Shown: positions 55,537 to 62,388, counted from the first letter of the stretch. The stretch: DNA of 64,000 nt from Brevundimonas sp. UBA5713 (GCF_002419815.1 NZ_DIGV01000041.1:62001-126000); one strand, 5' to 3'. Translations and numbers: made by a program. The notes: a model not told the origin generated them from the sequence alone.

Positions 55537-56543
55537 TTTGTTCTCGCTTCGAGCTCATCGATGCGGCGGATGCGGTCGAGGAGGATTTCGTCTTTTTTGA
55601 CGTAAACCTTTATCAGGCGCTCTACCTGGTCCTCGCTCCAGGTGAACATTTCAGCGATTTCACGCACCGTAAGGCCGGCCAGATACATGCGGGTGGCGGC
55701 TGTGCCGCGCAGATCATGGAAGTGGTGATCGATTCCCGCCTTGAGTTTGGCTGGCCGGAATGATGCGTCGAAGCCGGTTTTCCAGGGCAGACCCTCGGTG
55801 TTGGTGAGGATCGTCGTCGCGCGCTTAGGGATCTGATCCAGAAGCTCGCGCAATTCGCGGTAAAGCGGGATCACTGCTGTCTTCTGATGCGAGCTTTTGC
55901 CGGTCGAGCGCTCGATCGAAAATGGCTTCACGTGCGTCCAGGACAGGCGGAGCAGGTCGGACTTGCGCAGCCCAGTCAGGCTGGCGAGCCTGACAGCCCA
56001 CATGACTTCGGGAGATGCGTGACCAGCCAGCTTGTCGATGTCGTCCTGGGTCCAGATGATATCGGCGCGATTGCTTCTGTACAGGCGGGGAATGCCAGAG
56101 CAGGCGTTAGCCTGGAGCCGCCCCTCGGCTATGCCGAAAGACAGCACTCTGGATAGGGCTTGAAGCGCCATATCCGCCTGACGCGGTGTATGCTTGAACC
56201 GATCGCGCCATTGTCGGATCGCCACGCGGATAAGGGGGCGATCAAAGGCTGTGATACTGGTCGCACCGAACGTTTCGCAAGCACTGTCGAGAAAAGGTTG
56301 CCAGTTCTGACGGGATTTGGGGGCGAGCCGCTTCCAGTCCTCCGAAGCGCGATAGTCAGCGATTAGGCCGCTTATTTTGCGTGCGTCCGGAGCTTTGATG
56401 GCGGTCGTCACTTCGGCCAGCTCCTGGAAGAATTCTGCCGAACCTAATGCTGCTTTGATGCGCGGTCCGCCCCGCCACGCGTACACATAGATCTTGCCGT
56501 TGCTCTTGACGACGTGAATGCCCTTAACGGGTAGCATGGCCAT
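55530..56543 (-). CDS. int: Phage tyrosine integrase
   Basis: A site-specific recombinase of about 337 residues. A core-binding SAM-like domain (about 60-155) precedes the catalytic domain, with the first arginine in SLTGLRKSDLLRLSW, HDLRGTAATRMYLAG (H-x2-R) and the nucleophile tyrosine most likely in LIKVYVKKDE near the C-terminus. It inserts and excises the prophage at tRNA-Arg. Starts at ATG 56543 or 56537 overlap the upstream small gene by 20 or 14 bases; a longer start at 56582 is less likely. Confidence 0.9.
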   Translation of the reverse strand: MAMLPVKGIHVVKSNGKIYVYAWRGGPRIKAALGSAEFFQELAEVTTAIKAPDARKISGLIADYRASEDWKRLAPKSRQNWQPFLDSACETFGATSITAFDRPLIRVAIRQWRDRFKHTPRQADMALQALSRVLSFGIAEGRLQANACSGIPRLYRSNRADIIWTQDDIDKLAGHASPEVMWAVRLASLTGLRKSDLLRLSWTHVKPFSIERSTGKSSHQKTAVIPLYRELRELLDQIPKRATTILTNTEGLPWKTGFDASFRPAKLKAGIDHHFHDLRGTAATRMYLAGLTVREIAEMFTWSEDQVERLIKVYVKKDEILLDRIRRIDELEARTKL

Positions 56544-56724
56544 TGTTGATAAGCTCGGCGATCTCTGCGTCCAGCGCGACATCGTCAGCTTGGGCCGCAG
56601 TGATGTTCAAAGGCAAGATGGTGACCTTGCCGTCAGGCGCGATATCGACGCGATGGTTACCTGATTGAATGGCTTTCTGAACGAGCGAGGTCAGGCTTCG
56701 CCGCGTTGAAGTGGCAGTATTCAT
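56524..56724 (-). CDS. Small prophage protein, unknown
   Basis: A 66-residue acidic protein. HRVDIAPDGKVTILPLN looks like a short beta-hairpin module, and the C-terminal VALDAEIAELINNGHATR is helical. It overlaps the upstream gene by four bases (ATGA) and the integrase start by up to 20. Its place just before int would suit an excision or Int-regulating factor, but I see no HTH. Confidence 0.6.
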   Translation of the reverse strand: MNTATSTRRSLTSLVQKAIQSGNHRVDIAPDGKVTILPLNITAAQADDVALDAEIAELINNGHATR

Positions 56725-57065
56725 GAGTAGGTCTCCCTCAATGCTCGGCGAATTCTCAACCTGCCGAGGGGCGTCAGGCTCACGACGCCATTTTCGGTCA
56801 ATGTGGAGTCTTTGCCGATACGGTCGTGGATCTGGGCCAACAGCCGCTCCATCATGTCGGCCTTGCGAAAGAAGGGGTGGCGTTCGGTGCGGCTCTCATA
56901 GTGAATCTCGTCGGCGGACACGCCGGCGCGATCTTCTTCCATCTTGGCTACGACCCAAGCGGCGGCTGGCGAAAGCTGCAGCGCGTGCTGGAGCTGCAAC
57001 GCACGAATATTGTCGATGGCCGCACATGCGCGGTTGATCAATGCCTCGCGCATATCAATCAGCAT
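56721..57065 (-). CDS. Hypothetical prophage protein
   Basis: A 114-residue, mostly helical protein. HPFFRKADMMERLLAQIHDRIGKDSTLTENGVVSLTPLGRLRIRRAL may form a winged-helix-like C-terminus. No family recognised. Its start lies inside the 3' end of the 53-residue gene upstream (11-bp overlap). Confidence 0.65.
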   Translation of the reverse strand: MLIDMREALINRACAAIDNIRALQLQHALQLSPAAAWVVAKMEEDRAGVSADEIHYESRTERHPFFRKADMMERLLAQIHDRIGKDSTLTENGVVSLTPLGRLRIRRALRETYS

Positions 57066-57216
57066 GGCTGTCCACCACCATTTTCAGGTCGTGGGCGTCG
57101 CATTCGAACAGGTCAGCGACTTGGGCGAGGCTGTAGCCAGCTGCGAGAAAGCGTTTGGCCCAAGTGATCAGGCGCGGGTCGCGATTGGCGATGATGGGGT
57201 TGTCGTAAATGTCCAT
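57055..57216 (-). CDS. 53-residue HTH-like prophage protein
   Basis: A short complete frame starting MDIYDNPIIANRDPRLITWA. The middle part, FLAAGYSLAQVADLFECDAHDLK, reads like a helix-turn-helix of the sigma-70 region 4/transposase type. It fits neatly between its neighbours (7-bp gap upstream, 11-bp overlap downstream) and continues the overlapping gene series, which supports it despite its size. Confidence 0.65.
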   Translation of the reverse strand: MDIYDNPIIANRDPRLITWAKRFLAAGYSLAQVADLFECDAHDLKMVVDSHAD

Positions 57217-57223
57217 CGCGGCC

Positions 57224-57643
57224 TCAGGCGGCTATGGCACCGTCAGCGCCGGTGGCGCTAACTTGGGCCGTGCAGTCCAGCAGCTGGTCCTTGATGCCAT
57301 CGACCAAGGCTTCGGCCTCAAGCCAGTCACGCTCGATATGGGGCGGGACAGGTCCGATCGCTTCAGGACGGTTTTCGATCAGGTTCTGCAGGACGCGGAA
57401 CATGTCGTGCGCGGCTTTTGTGATCGGGCATTCATCAGGCGCTGGGCGACCGAACGCGGCCTTGTATAGAGACGCTTTGCCTGGGAACTGGGCGTAGAGC
57501 GCGCCTGTCGTGTAGCCAGCACGTTTTGCCACGTCGCGGATGCCGTGGGCGGCGTACTCGTCGGAGCTGGTCCACAAGATCCTAGCGGCACTGATCAGAT
57601 CGGCGCGGGTGCGCTCGGCAGCGATTTTTCTAGAAGTGGTCAT
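57224..57643 (-). CDS. TetR-type HTH protein in the prophage early operon
   Basis: A 139-residue protein. The N-terminus is a TetR-like DNA-binding domain: ERTRADLISAARILW, then HGIRDVAKRAGYTTGALYAQFPGKASLYKAAF. The C-terminal part is much shorter than a normal TetR ligand domain. It overlaps the upstream XRE gene by four bases. TetR-type proteins are unusual in P2-like early operons. Confidence 0.82.
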   Translation of the reverse strand: MTTSRKIAAERTRADLISAARILWTSSDEYAAHGIRDVAKRAGYTTGALYAQFPGKASLYKAAFGRPAPDECPITKAAHDMFRVLQNLIENRPEAIGPVPPHIERDWLEAEALVDGIKDQLLDCTAQVSATGADGAIAA

Positions 57644-58014
57644 AAGTTTGCCTGCGGATGGCCGACCATGGCTTTTGCCACGTCCAGAAGGGCGCGCTGT
57701 TGATCCACGGTCAGCTGGCTGAAGAGATTGGCGAGACGGACACCGGTGATGGAGTTGCCGATCGCTGCGGTCGGGCTATTGATCGGGCTGCCATCACTGC
57801 GCGTTGACGGCAGGATGTCGGCCAGATCGATGCTCAGAACCGACCGCATCTTGGCGAAGGCCGATAACGAAACCCGGCTTTCGGCCTTCTCGTATTTCTG
57901 GAATGCCTGGGCGGAAACGCCCACAGCGTCAGCGACGTGCTGCTGGGTCAGACCTGCTGCTATGCGGGCCTGTCTGATGCGCCGGCCGATTTCGATGTCG
58001 AAGGTATCGGGCAT
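57640..58014 (-). CDS. XRE-family regulator
   Basis: A 124-residue protein with an N-terminal Cro/CI HTH (about 8-62): IGRRIRQARIAAGLTQQHVADAVGVSAQAFQKYEKAESRVS, followed by a short C-terminal helical region. It is a candidate repressor for one of the operator sets in the prophage. It overlaps the membrane-protein gene upstream by one base. Confidence 0.88.
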   Translation of the reverse strand: MPDTFDIEIGRRIRQARIAAGLTQQHVADAVGVSAQAFQKYEKAESRVSLSAFAKMRSVLSIDLADILPSTRSDGSPINSPTAAIGNSITGVRLANLFSQLTVDQQRALLDVAKAMVGHPQANL

Positions 58015-58316
58015 CAGCAGCAGAACCCGAGGTAATGCGCGGCGGCGGCATAGGCCGAGAGATTTATCGCGTGGACTGCGTACAAGCTGGCTGTGCGACG
58101 ATAGATGATCGACAGCAGCAAGACGCTGGGGGCCAGCACGGCGAGGCCGATGGCGCGGCCCACGGATACGTCGACCCATGCGGCAGCCACCGCGAAGACG
58201 AGGCCGGGAAGCAGCAAGAGCCAAGGGTTTGGACCGCGTCGGCGATCGGGCAGCCGCTGAACGAGGCTGTCGCTTTGGCCGTCCAAAGCAGGGGAGTTGA
58301 TGATCTTGCTCTTCAC
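58014..58316 (-). CDS. Small membrane protein of the prophage
   Basis: A 100-residue protein with a charged N-terminus and three hydrophobic segments: PWLLLLPGLVFAVAAAW (about 31-47), AIGLAVLAPSVLLLSIIY and AVHAINLSAYAAAAHYLG. It could act in superinfection exclusion or as a holin-like protein, but it lies among early regulatory genes, so exclusion or signalling is more likely than lysis. Family not recognised. Confidence 0.65.
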   Translation of the reverse strand: MKSKIINSPALDGQSDSLVQRLPDRRRGPNPWLLLLPGLVFAVAAAWVDVSVGRAIGLAVLAPSVLLLSIIYRRTASLYAVHAINLSAYAAAAHYLGFCC

Positions 58317-58318
58317 GG

Positions 58319-58618
58319 TCAGACCTCACCCAGGGCTGACAGGTAGAGGTCGAGGATGGCTTCCTCTTCCTGGCGCTTGGCCTTGTCCTGTTTTCGAATG
58401 CGGATGACCTTGCGCAGGGTTTTCACGTCATAGCCTTCGCCTTTGGCCTCGGCGAAGACCTCCTTCATGTCATCCATGAGGGCCTTTTTGTCGTCCTCCA
58501 TGCTCTCGAGGCGCTCGATGAAGCTGCGCAGACGGCCTTGGGCGGCCGCGGTCAGAACATCGGGATTGTCGAACGAGGCGTCAGGGGTTGGATCGTTGGG
58601 GATCGGGTGGCCGGTCAT
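58319..58618 (-). CDS. gapR: GapR-family (DUF2312) DNA-binding protein encoded by the prophage
   Basis: A 99-residue protein. The DUF2312 core is clear: AAQGRLRSFIERLESMEDDKKALMDDMKEVFAEAKGEGYDVKTLRKVIRIRKQDKAKRQEEEAILDLYLSALGEV. In Caulobacter the chromosomal GapR is an essential nucleoid protein that binds overtwisted DNA ahead of replication forks. This copy has an N-terminal extension of about 20 residues rich in Pro and Asp. It overlaps the upstream gene by four bases. The host presumably has its own gapR elsewhere. Confidence 0.88.
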   Translation of the reverse strand: MTGHPIPNDPTPDASFDNPDVLTAAAQGRLRSFIERLESMEDDKKALMDDMKEVFAEAKGEGYDVKTLRKVIRIRKQDKAKRQEEEAILDLYLSALGEV

Positions 58619-58977
58619 GCTTCGGCCTTTCCAGAGAGGGAAGCGACTTTCTGGCCAAAGCCCTGCTCCAAACCTTCGATGAAATATTCGACGGTCACAG
58701 CGCCGGATAAGGCGTCCTCGCCACCATCGCGCAGTTGATCGCCGCAGGCTTGGCCAATGCCCCTCACGACGGCGAGAGTGCTCAGTTTAGCTTCAGACCG
58801 TTGGTGGAACGCGAGGCCAATCATGAACCCGATGGCTTGGTCTTCGCCTTCTTTGCACGGGCCGCGTAGCGACTGGGAACACATGCGAAGGATAGGCAGG
58901 ATCGCGGTAATGGCGACCTTGGCGACAGCTGCATTTAGCTCGGTCGTCAGCTTTCGATTGCTGTGAACTGCTGTCAT
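58615..58977 (-). CDS. Hypothetical prophage protein
   Basis: A 120-residue protein, largely helical, with LNAAVAKVAITAILPILRMCSQSL and IGFMIGLAFHQRSEAKLSTLAVVRGIGQACGDQL. The hydrophobic stretches are amphipathic rather than clearly membrane-spanning. No family recognised. It overlaps both neighbours by four bases (ATGA). Confidence 0.65.
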   Translation of the reverse strand: MTAVHSNRKLTTELNAAVAKVAITAILPILRMCSQSLRGPCKEGEDQAIGFMIGLAFHQRSEAKLSTLAVVRGIGQACGDQLRDGGEDALSGAVTVEYFIEGLEQGFGQKVASLSGKAEA

Positions 58978-59192
58978 GCCGCACACCTGACAGTTCTGTT
59001 CAGAGCGGCGTGGGCCTCCATCACCGAGCGGCCCATCAATGCGAAGAGTGCGACATCGCATTCCGCGATCGGGCGTCGTACGGCGGCGGCGGTCTCGGTC
59101 AGGTCGCCGCGAAAGGATGCATGCAGTTCTCTGAGTTCCGTTAGCTGACCCACGGTCCAGCGATCTGATGACAACACAACAGGTTTGAGCAT
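58974..59192 (-). CDS. First gene of the early leftward operon, possible SANT/GcrA-like HTH protein
   Basis: A 72-residue protein. RWTVGQLTELRELHASFRGDLTETAAAVRRPIAECDVALFALMG has the spacing of a Myb/SANT or GcrA-type three-helix domain (W/L at the first helix, then a turn), but this is by eye only. A good ribosome site (GGGGGAG) precedes the ATG, and the operator region 59220-59271 lies just upstream. Confidence 0.6.
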   Translation of the reverse strand: MLKPVVLSSDRWTVGQLTELRELHASFRGDLTETAAAVRRPIAECDVALFALMGRSVMEAHAALNRTVRCAA

Positions 59193-59219
59193 TGGCTCCC
59201 CCTTTCAACGTTAAGGAGA

Positions 59220-59271
59220 GTTTGAAAAAATCAAACCTAACTGTCAAACGAAAAGTTTGAGAAAGTCAAAC
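59220..59271. promoter_or_regulatory. Operator cluster GTTTGA-N5-TCAAAC (two full sites plus a half-site)
   Basis: Full dyads at 59220-59236 and 59255-59271 are spaced 35 bp centre to centre; an extra TCAAAC lies at 59244-59249 and overlaps a perfect leftward -35, TTGACA. They lie 28-79 bp upstream of the first early gene, so a repressor here would shut off the leftward operon. A further GTTTGA occurs at 59183-59188 inside the gene start. Confidence 0.65.
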
Positions 59272-59588
59272 ATGCGGTGATGATCAGCTGCGCCGCGCCC
59301 GCCCACCCGCGCGCCCCTTGTACCGTTGCCCTAGACGAATCCGAGCCTTTGGCCCGCCTTCGTCTAGTTCACGGATCAAGACCGTTCGCCCATAGGGCCG
59401 GTCTCGATCCGAAGTGCGAAAATCGAAACCCCTCACCCTTCGCCGAGCCAAGGCGGGTTGCCACAGAGTGCGACAGCAGCCGTGCATCGCGCGGTAGCCG
59501 GGTGGATTGAAAAGACAGGCGGAGCCTGTCTGCCCCCCACTGGACCAGATCGAACCGCGATTTGCGGCGTCTTTCTCTGATTTATGTG

Positions 59589-59651
59589 GTCTCGCGACTA
59601 GCGAGACGCCGTCTATCTTCTGGATCAATGCTGTCTCGCGACCAGCGAGAC
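59589..59651. promoter_or_regulatory. Operator pair GTCTCGC-N5-GCGAGAC
   Basis: Two perfect 7-base dyads, at 59589-59607 (spacer GACTA) and 59633-59651 (spacer GACCA), 44 bp apart. They lie just after the end of the winged-helix gene. They may be binding sites (iterons or operators) for that protein or for the CII-like regulator. Confidence 0.55.
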
Positions 59652-59701
59652 GCTATTTGATAGATATCAGGACGGTTTCTGACCCCTCAGGTGATTCACG
59701 T

Positions 59702-60394
59702 TCATTCCAAACTGGAGGGGTGGTTTTTCGAGCTATCGAGGGCGACGTTGACCGACATGGTGTCGAGGCTGGACATCATGCGCGCCTTTGCGGCCTTGCG
59801 CTCGTTTTCACGGCGTTGGGCGTGCGGCGACAGGGTAGGGGCCGGAACACCCGCTGAAGCCGCTGTACGGGCGGCTTGGGGGCGTCTGCGGATGATCTTT
59901 GCGATGGCTTCCCATGCGCGCGGCGGCGTCTTCAGCACGTAGGCGTTCGAGATCTGTTTGACCTGTGGCCCGCGCCGACCTTGCAGGCCGCTCTCGACGT
60001 AGCGACGCTGCCAGTTCAGGAAGCCATGCTCCTTCAGTTGCGTCTTCCATGCGTGGACGACTTTAGCGGGCACATTGAGCTTTTCGGCCAGCCAAGCCAC
60101 GGACGGCTCGAGTCTGCCGCTGCCGCGTACGGCCATGTTCACCATGAGCCGATAAAGATCGACCGCACCGGCGCTGATCGTTCCTGCCGCGCCCCAGCGT
60201 TGACCAGGCTTGCGCAGCTTTTCGCGATAGACCTGCAGGGCCAGAACCATGTCCTTGCCATGGGTGGGCGTTATGGGCTGCCAGCGCTCGTTACCTGCCC
60301 AGCGGCTTTCGCGGCGCACACGCTCGTATGTCCGGCGGTGTTCAGGTTCAGGGCGTCTGGATTTGCCCGGTAGGGGTATGGAGAGTGCCGTCAT
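59702..60394 (-). CDS. Prophage winged-helix protein, possible replication protein
   Basis: A 230-residue basic protein. The central region ISAGAVDLYRLMVNMAVRGSGRLEPSVAWLAEKLNVPAKVVHAWKTQLKEHGFLNWQRRYV (about 75-140) is a winged-helix DNA-binding domain like those of plasmid and phage replication-associated proteins; the C-terminal third is basic. Start ATG 60394 overlaps the upstream stop by four bases. Replication initiation is only a guess, from fold and position. Confidence 0.7.
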   Translation of the reverse strand: MTALSIPLPGKSRRPEPEHRRTYERVRRESRWAGNERWQPITPTHGKDMVLALQVYREKLRKPGQRWGAAGTISAGAVDLYRLMVNMAVRGSGRLEPSVAWLAEKLNVPAKVVHAWKTQLKEHGFLNWQRRYVESGLQGRRGPQVKQISNAYVLKTPPRAWEAIAKIIRRRPQAARTAASAGVPAPTLSPHAQRRENERKAAKARMMSSLDTMSVNVALDSSKNHPSSLE

Positions 60395-60819
60395 TGGGCC
60401 TGCTCCATGGCTGTACGTACGCCAGCCAGCAGCGACTCCACGCGCTGGATATAGGGCTCGATCTCGCGCTTCTCGTTCTCGGTAAAGACGCGATCTTCGC
60501 CCGCCTGACGGATCATGGACTGGACCTTGGCCATGGTCTCGGAGGCTTCGCAGGCCTCGCTGACGGCGCACTCTGCGTCCGTTGGGGCGACGCGGGCCTG
60601 CAGCATGGCCGAGGTGTAGATGTTCTTCTGCGCGACCAGCTCCAGATGCGTTATGGCACCCGCAGGCATGGTCTTGGGTTTGCCAGGATCCCGGCAGTCG
60701 TACATGGCCGACCGCCCCATAGCGTAGGGGGTCTTTTCCAGGAGTTCGACGCAGCGATCCGCGCCGCCACAGGCATCCTGTAGTGCGCGGGCCAAGAAGG
60801 CATGTTGTCGGGCGTTCAT
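60391..60819 (-). CDS. Phage CII/CP76-like regulatory protein
   Basis: A 142-residue protein. The N-terminal MNARQHAFLARALQDACGGADRCVELLEKT, then GRSAMYDCRDPGKPKTMPAGAITHLELVA, resembles the phage regulatory protein CII (Phage_CP76) family of P2-like phages, with an atypical HTH. The C-terminal half is helical and acidic. It probably sets the lysis-lysogeny choice or early transcription. Confidence 0.72.
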   Translation of the reverse strand: MNARQHAFLARALQDACGGADRCVELLEKTPYAMGRSAMYDCRDPGKPKTMPAGAITHLELVAQKNIYTSAMLQARVAPTDAECAVSEACEASETMAKVQSMIRQAGEDRVFTENEKREIEPYIQRVESLLAGVRTAMEQAQ

Positions 60820-61104
60820 CGGATTCTCGGGATTTGAATCCGCATGACAGCCTTAGGTCATGGCGCGCAGGATCACGGTCGCTCGGTCACGAACATTGAG
60901 CGTCGGCAAAGGGGCAGCGATGACCGTGGCGGTGTCACACGGTAACTTTGAGCGCGATGGGTCGGGCGTCACGGCCCGTAGATGTCAGCAAGAGGACTTG
61001 CGCCCGACCCGATTTACGGCTGGGCAGGCCAGGGGCCTGTCAGTGACGCGCTCGCTCTCTGTCGAGAGCCGTGCGCCTGAGGATCTGTCGGGCGTGGATC
61101 GGCA

Positions 61105-61443
61105 TCAGTCGATGCCGTCAATCGTGGGGGCCTGCCGGAGCGGGTTAGAACGGGGCGGTTGCGCCGCTCCGGCAGGCGTCGACAGCTGGGGCCTGTCGAT
61201 CGGGGGAACGGCTGCGACGGGCGCGCCGAAACAATCTGAACATGGACCGCGGTCGAGGCCGTTGGCCAAATCTGAAAGCTCGGCGTCGTCCAGTGGGCGC
61301 GAGGGCTCCAGCGGCCTGAGGAGGTCGAGCTCAATATCGCCTGGGCGCTGGCCGGTTTCCGAAGCGATAGCCTCGATGCACAGGTTCAGCTGTAGGCAGG
61401 CCTGCCAGCCGCAATCATCGCAAAATGGAGGCGGCGCGCTCAT
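61105..61443 (-). CDS. Cys-rich prophage protein
   Basis: A 112-residue protein. The N-terminal segment FCDDCGWQACLQLNLC and a later PCSDCFG give six cysteines in CxxC-like pairs, suggesting a zinc-binding fold (about 8-72). The last 35 residues are Pro/Ala/Arg-rich and probably disordered. Family not recognised. ATG 61443 (MSAPPPFCDDC) is 23 bp after the Cro-like gene. Confidence 0.6.
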   Translation of the reverse strand: MSAPPPFCDDCGWQACLQLNLCIEAIASETGQRPGDIELDLLRPLEPSRPLDDAELSDLANGLDRGPCSDCFGAPVAAVPPIDRPQLSTPAGAAQPPRSNPLRQAPTIDGID

Positions 61444-61465
61444 GACCAGTTCCACCCCACCTGCG

Positions 61466-61696
61466 TCATGCCGCGCGGTCCTGACGAAGGACGCGAACGT
61501 CAGCCAAGTCAGGCCGAAGGTCAGCCACGGTGACAGCGCCGTTTGTGGTGCGGTCGATGGCGATGGCGAGATCGGTCGGGCATCTTTCCTGCCCGCGCTC
61601 GATCCGGCTCATGCGCCCCTTGGACGAAAGCCCTACACGCCCTGCCATGGTTTGCAGGGTGATCTTCTGATTGCGACGCCAAGTTCCAAGCTTCAT
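61466..61696 (-). CDS. Cro-like XRE regulator
   Basis: A 76-residue HTH protein: MKLGTWRRNQKITLQTMAGRVGLSSKGRMSRIERGQERCPTDLAIAIDRTTNGAVTVADLRPDL, a compact Cro-type domain covering the whole chain. It is divergent from the twin HTH genes, with the GTTCCA/TGGAAC operators between them, the classical cro/cI layout. Start ATG 61696; an ATG at 61705 would overlap no operator either. Confidence 0.82.
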   Translation of the reverse strand: MKLGTWRRNQKITLQTMAGRVGLSSKGRMSRIERGQERCPTDLAIAIDRTTNGAVTVADLRPDLADVRVLRQDRAA

Positions 61697-61706
61697 AGCG
61701 CGCATT

Positions 61707-61758
61707 GTTCCAATAAATGGAACACGGAGTCAAACGAATATGTTCCAAAAAATGGCGC
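61707..61758. promoter_or_regulatory. Operators GTTCCA-N5-TGGAAC between divergent regulators
   Basis: A perfect dyad at 61707-61723 and a second, degenerate on one side (GTTCCA-N5-TGGCGC), at 61742-61758, 35 bp centre to centre. They occupy the 96-bp gap between the Cro-like gene and the first twin HTH gene. A further GTTCCA half-site is at 61683-61688 inside the cro-like frame. Confidence 0.65.
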
Positions 61759-61792
61759 AGACGGAACGCGGCGAAACACTCACTATTCCGGC

Positions 61793-62074
61793 ATGGAATC
61801 GGACTGGCACATAACGGAGTGGCTGACCTACGCTCAGAAGCGGCAGGCCGATCTGGTCAACGACCTTGGCTGGAGTCGGCGTAAGGCGTCAGACGTCTGC
61901 AACGGAGTCCAGCCCTATAAGCGTGACATCGTAAACGAAGTCGCTGTGTGGCTTGGCGTTGAGCCATACGAGTTGTTGATGTCGCCTGACGAAGCCATAA
62001 GGCTCCGCCACATACGCCAAGCCATGTTGGCTATCGCCGAACAGCCATCTCCGCTCAAAGACTTGAAAGATTAG
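61793..62074 (+). CDS. Twin HTH regulator A (CI-like position)
   Basis: A 93-residue protein with a single HTH: KRQADLVNDLGWSRRKASDVCNGVQPYKRDIVNEVAVWLGVEPYELLM. The C-terminal helix (RLRHIRQAMLAIAEQPSPLKDLKD) may dimerise. It is one of only two plus-strand genes in the prophage and lies opposite the Cro-like gene, so it is a candidate lysogeny repressor. It lacks the peptidase domain of lambda-type CI. The start ATG 61793 has no clear ribosome site and could give a leaderless-type message. Confidence 0.78.
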   Translation: MESDWHITEWLTYAQKRQADLVNDLGWSRRKASDVCNGVQPYKRDIVNEVAVWLGVEPYELLMSPDEAIRLRHIRQAMLAIAEQPSPLKDLKD

Positions 62075-62096
62075 CCCCGGTCGTAAGGACACAAAA

Positions 62097-62387
62097 CTGA
62101 ACAAGACGCGAGACGATTGGTATCTGCGGGACTGGATGGCCCACTTCGGCAAACGCCAAATCGCGTTGGTCAACGAACTCGGCTGGAACAAACAAAAGGC
62201 AAGCTATCTTTGGAACGGAAAGCAGCCATTTAACCGCGACATACTCAATGAGGTCGCGGCTTGGCTGGACATACAGTCGTATGAGCTGTTGATGCCGCCC
62301 GACGAAGCCATGCGGCTACGTCAACTTCGGAAGGCCATGCTGGCGATTGCGGCACAGCCGTCACCTTTAGAAGAACTAAAGAAGTAG
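62097..62387 (+). CDS. Twin HTH regulator B, paralogue of A
   Basis: About 96 residues. It is similar to A along its whole length, with LVNELGWNKQKASYLWNGKQPFNRDILNEVAAWL and the same C-terminal AMLAIA-QPSPL-LK pattern. The first ATG (62136) would cut off the DWYLRDW segment that aligns with DWHITEW in A. A CTG at 62097, preceded by AAGGA at six bases, restores it, so a rare CTG start is likely. It lies 22 bp after A and is probably co-transcribed. Confidence 0.75.
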   Translation: MNKTRDDWYLRDWMAHFGKRQIALVNELGWNKQKASYLWNGKQPFNRDILNEVAAWLDIQSYELLMPPDEAMRLRQLRKAMLAIAAQPSPLEELKK

Positions 62388-62388
62388 A

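Larger units (their letters stand above)
59193..59701. promoter_or_regulatory. 509-bp non-coding control region of the prophage
   Basis: No convincing gene. It holds the promoter of the leftward early operon with the GTTTGA/TCAAAC operators (59220-59271) and a separate pair of GTCTCGC/GCGAGAC dyads (59589-59651). Between them the sequence is GC-rich with no recognisable feature. It could also contain a phage replication origin, given the winged-helix protein gene next to it. Confidence 0.6.

Noticed and set aside
59284..59628. Minus-strand frame of 114 codons in the prophage control region
   Set aside because: Its N-terminal codons are formed by one of the GTCTCGC dyads, and the Arg/Gly-rich remainder looks like random high-GC translation. 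Treated as non-coding.
60853..60972. Possible 39-residue minus-strand gene between the CII-like and Cys-rich genes
   Set aside because: Starts at GTG with no ribosome site and shows no motif; the 60820-61104 gap is left without a gene.
60860..61792. N-terminal 311 codons of a long plus-strand frame that ends in twin HTH gene A
   Set aside because: Only the last 93 codons resemble a protein family and a sister gene. The upstream part lies opposite the Cys-rich and Cro-like genes and crosses the operators, so the real start is ATG 61793.
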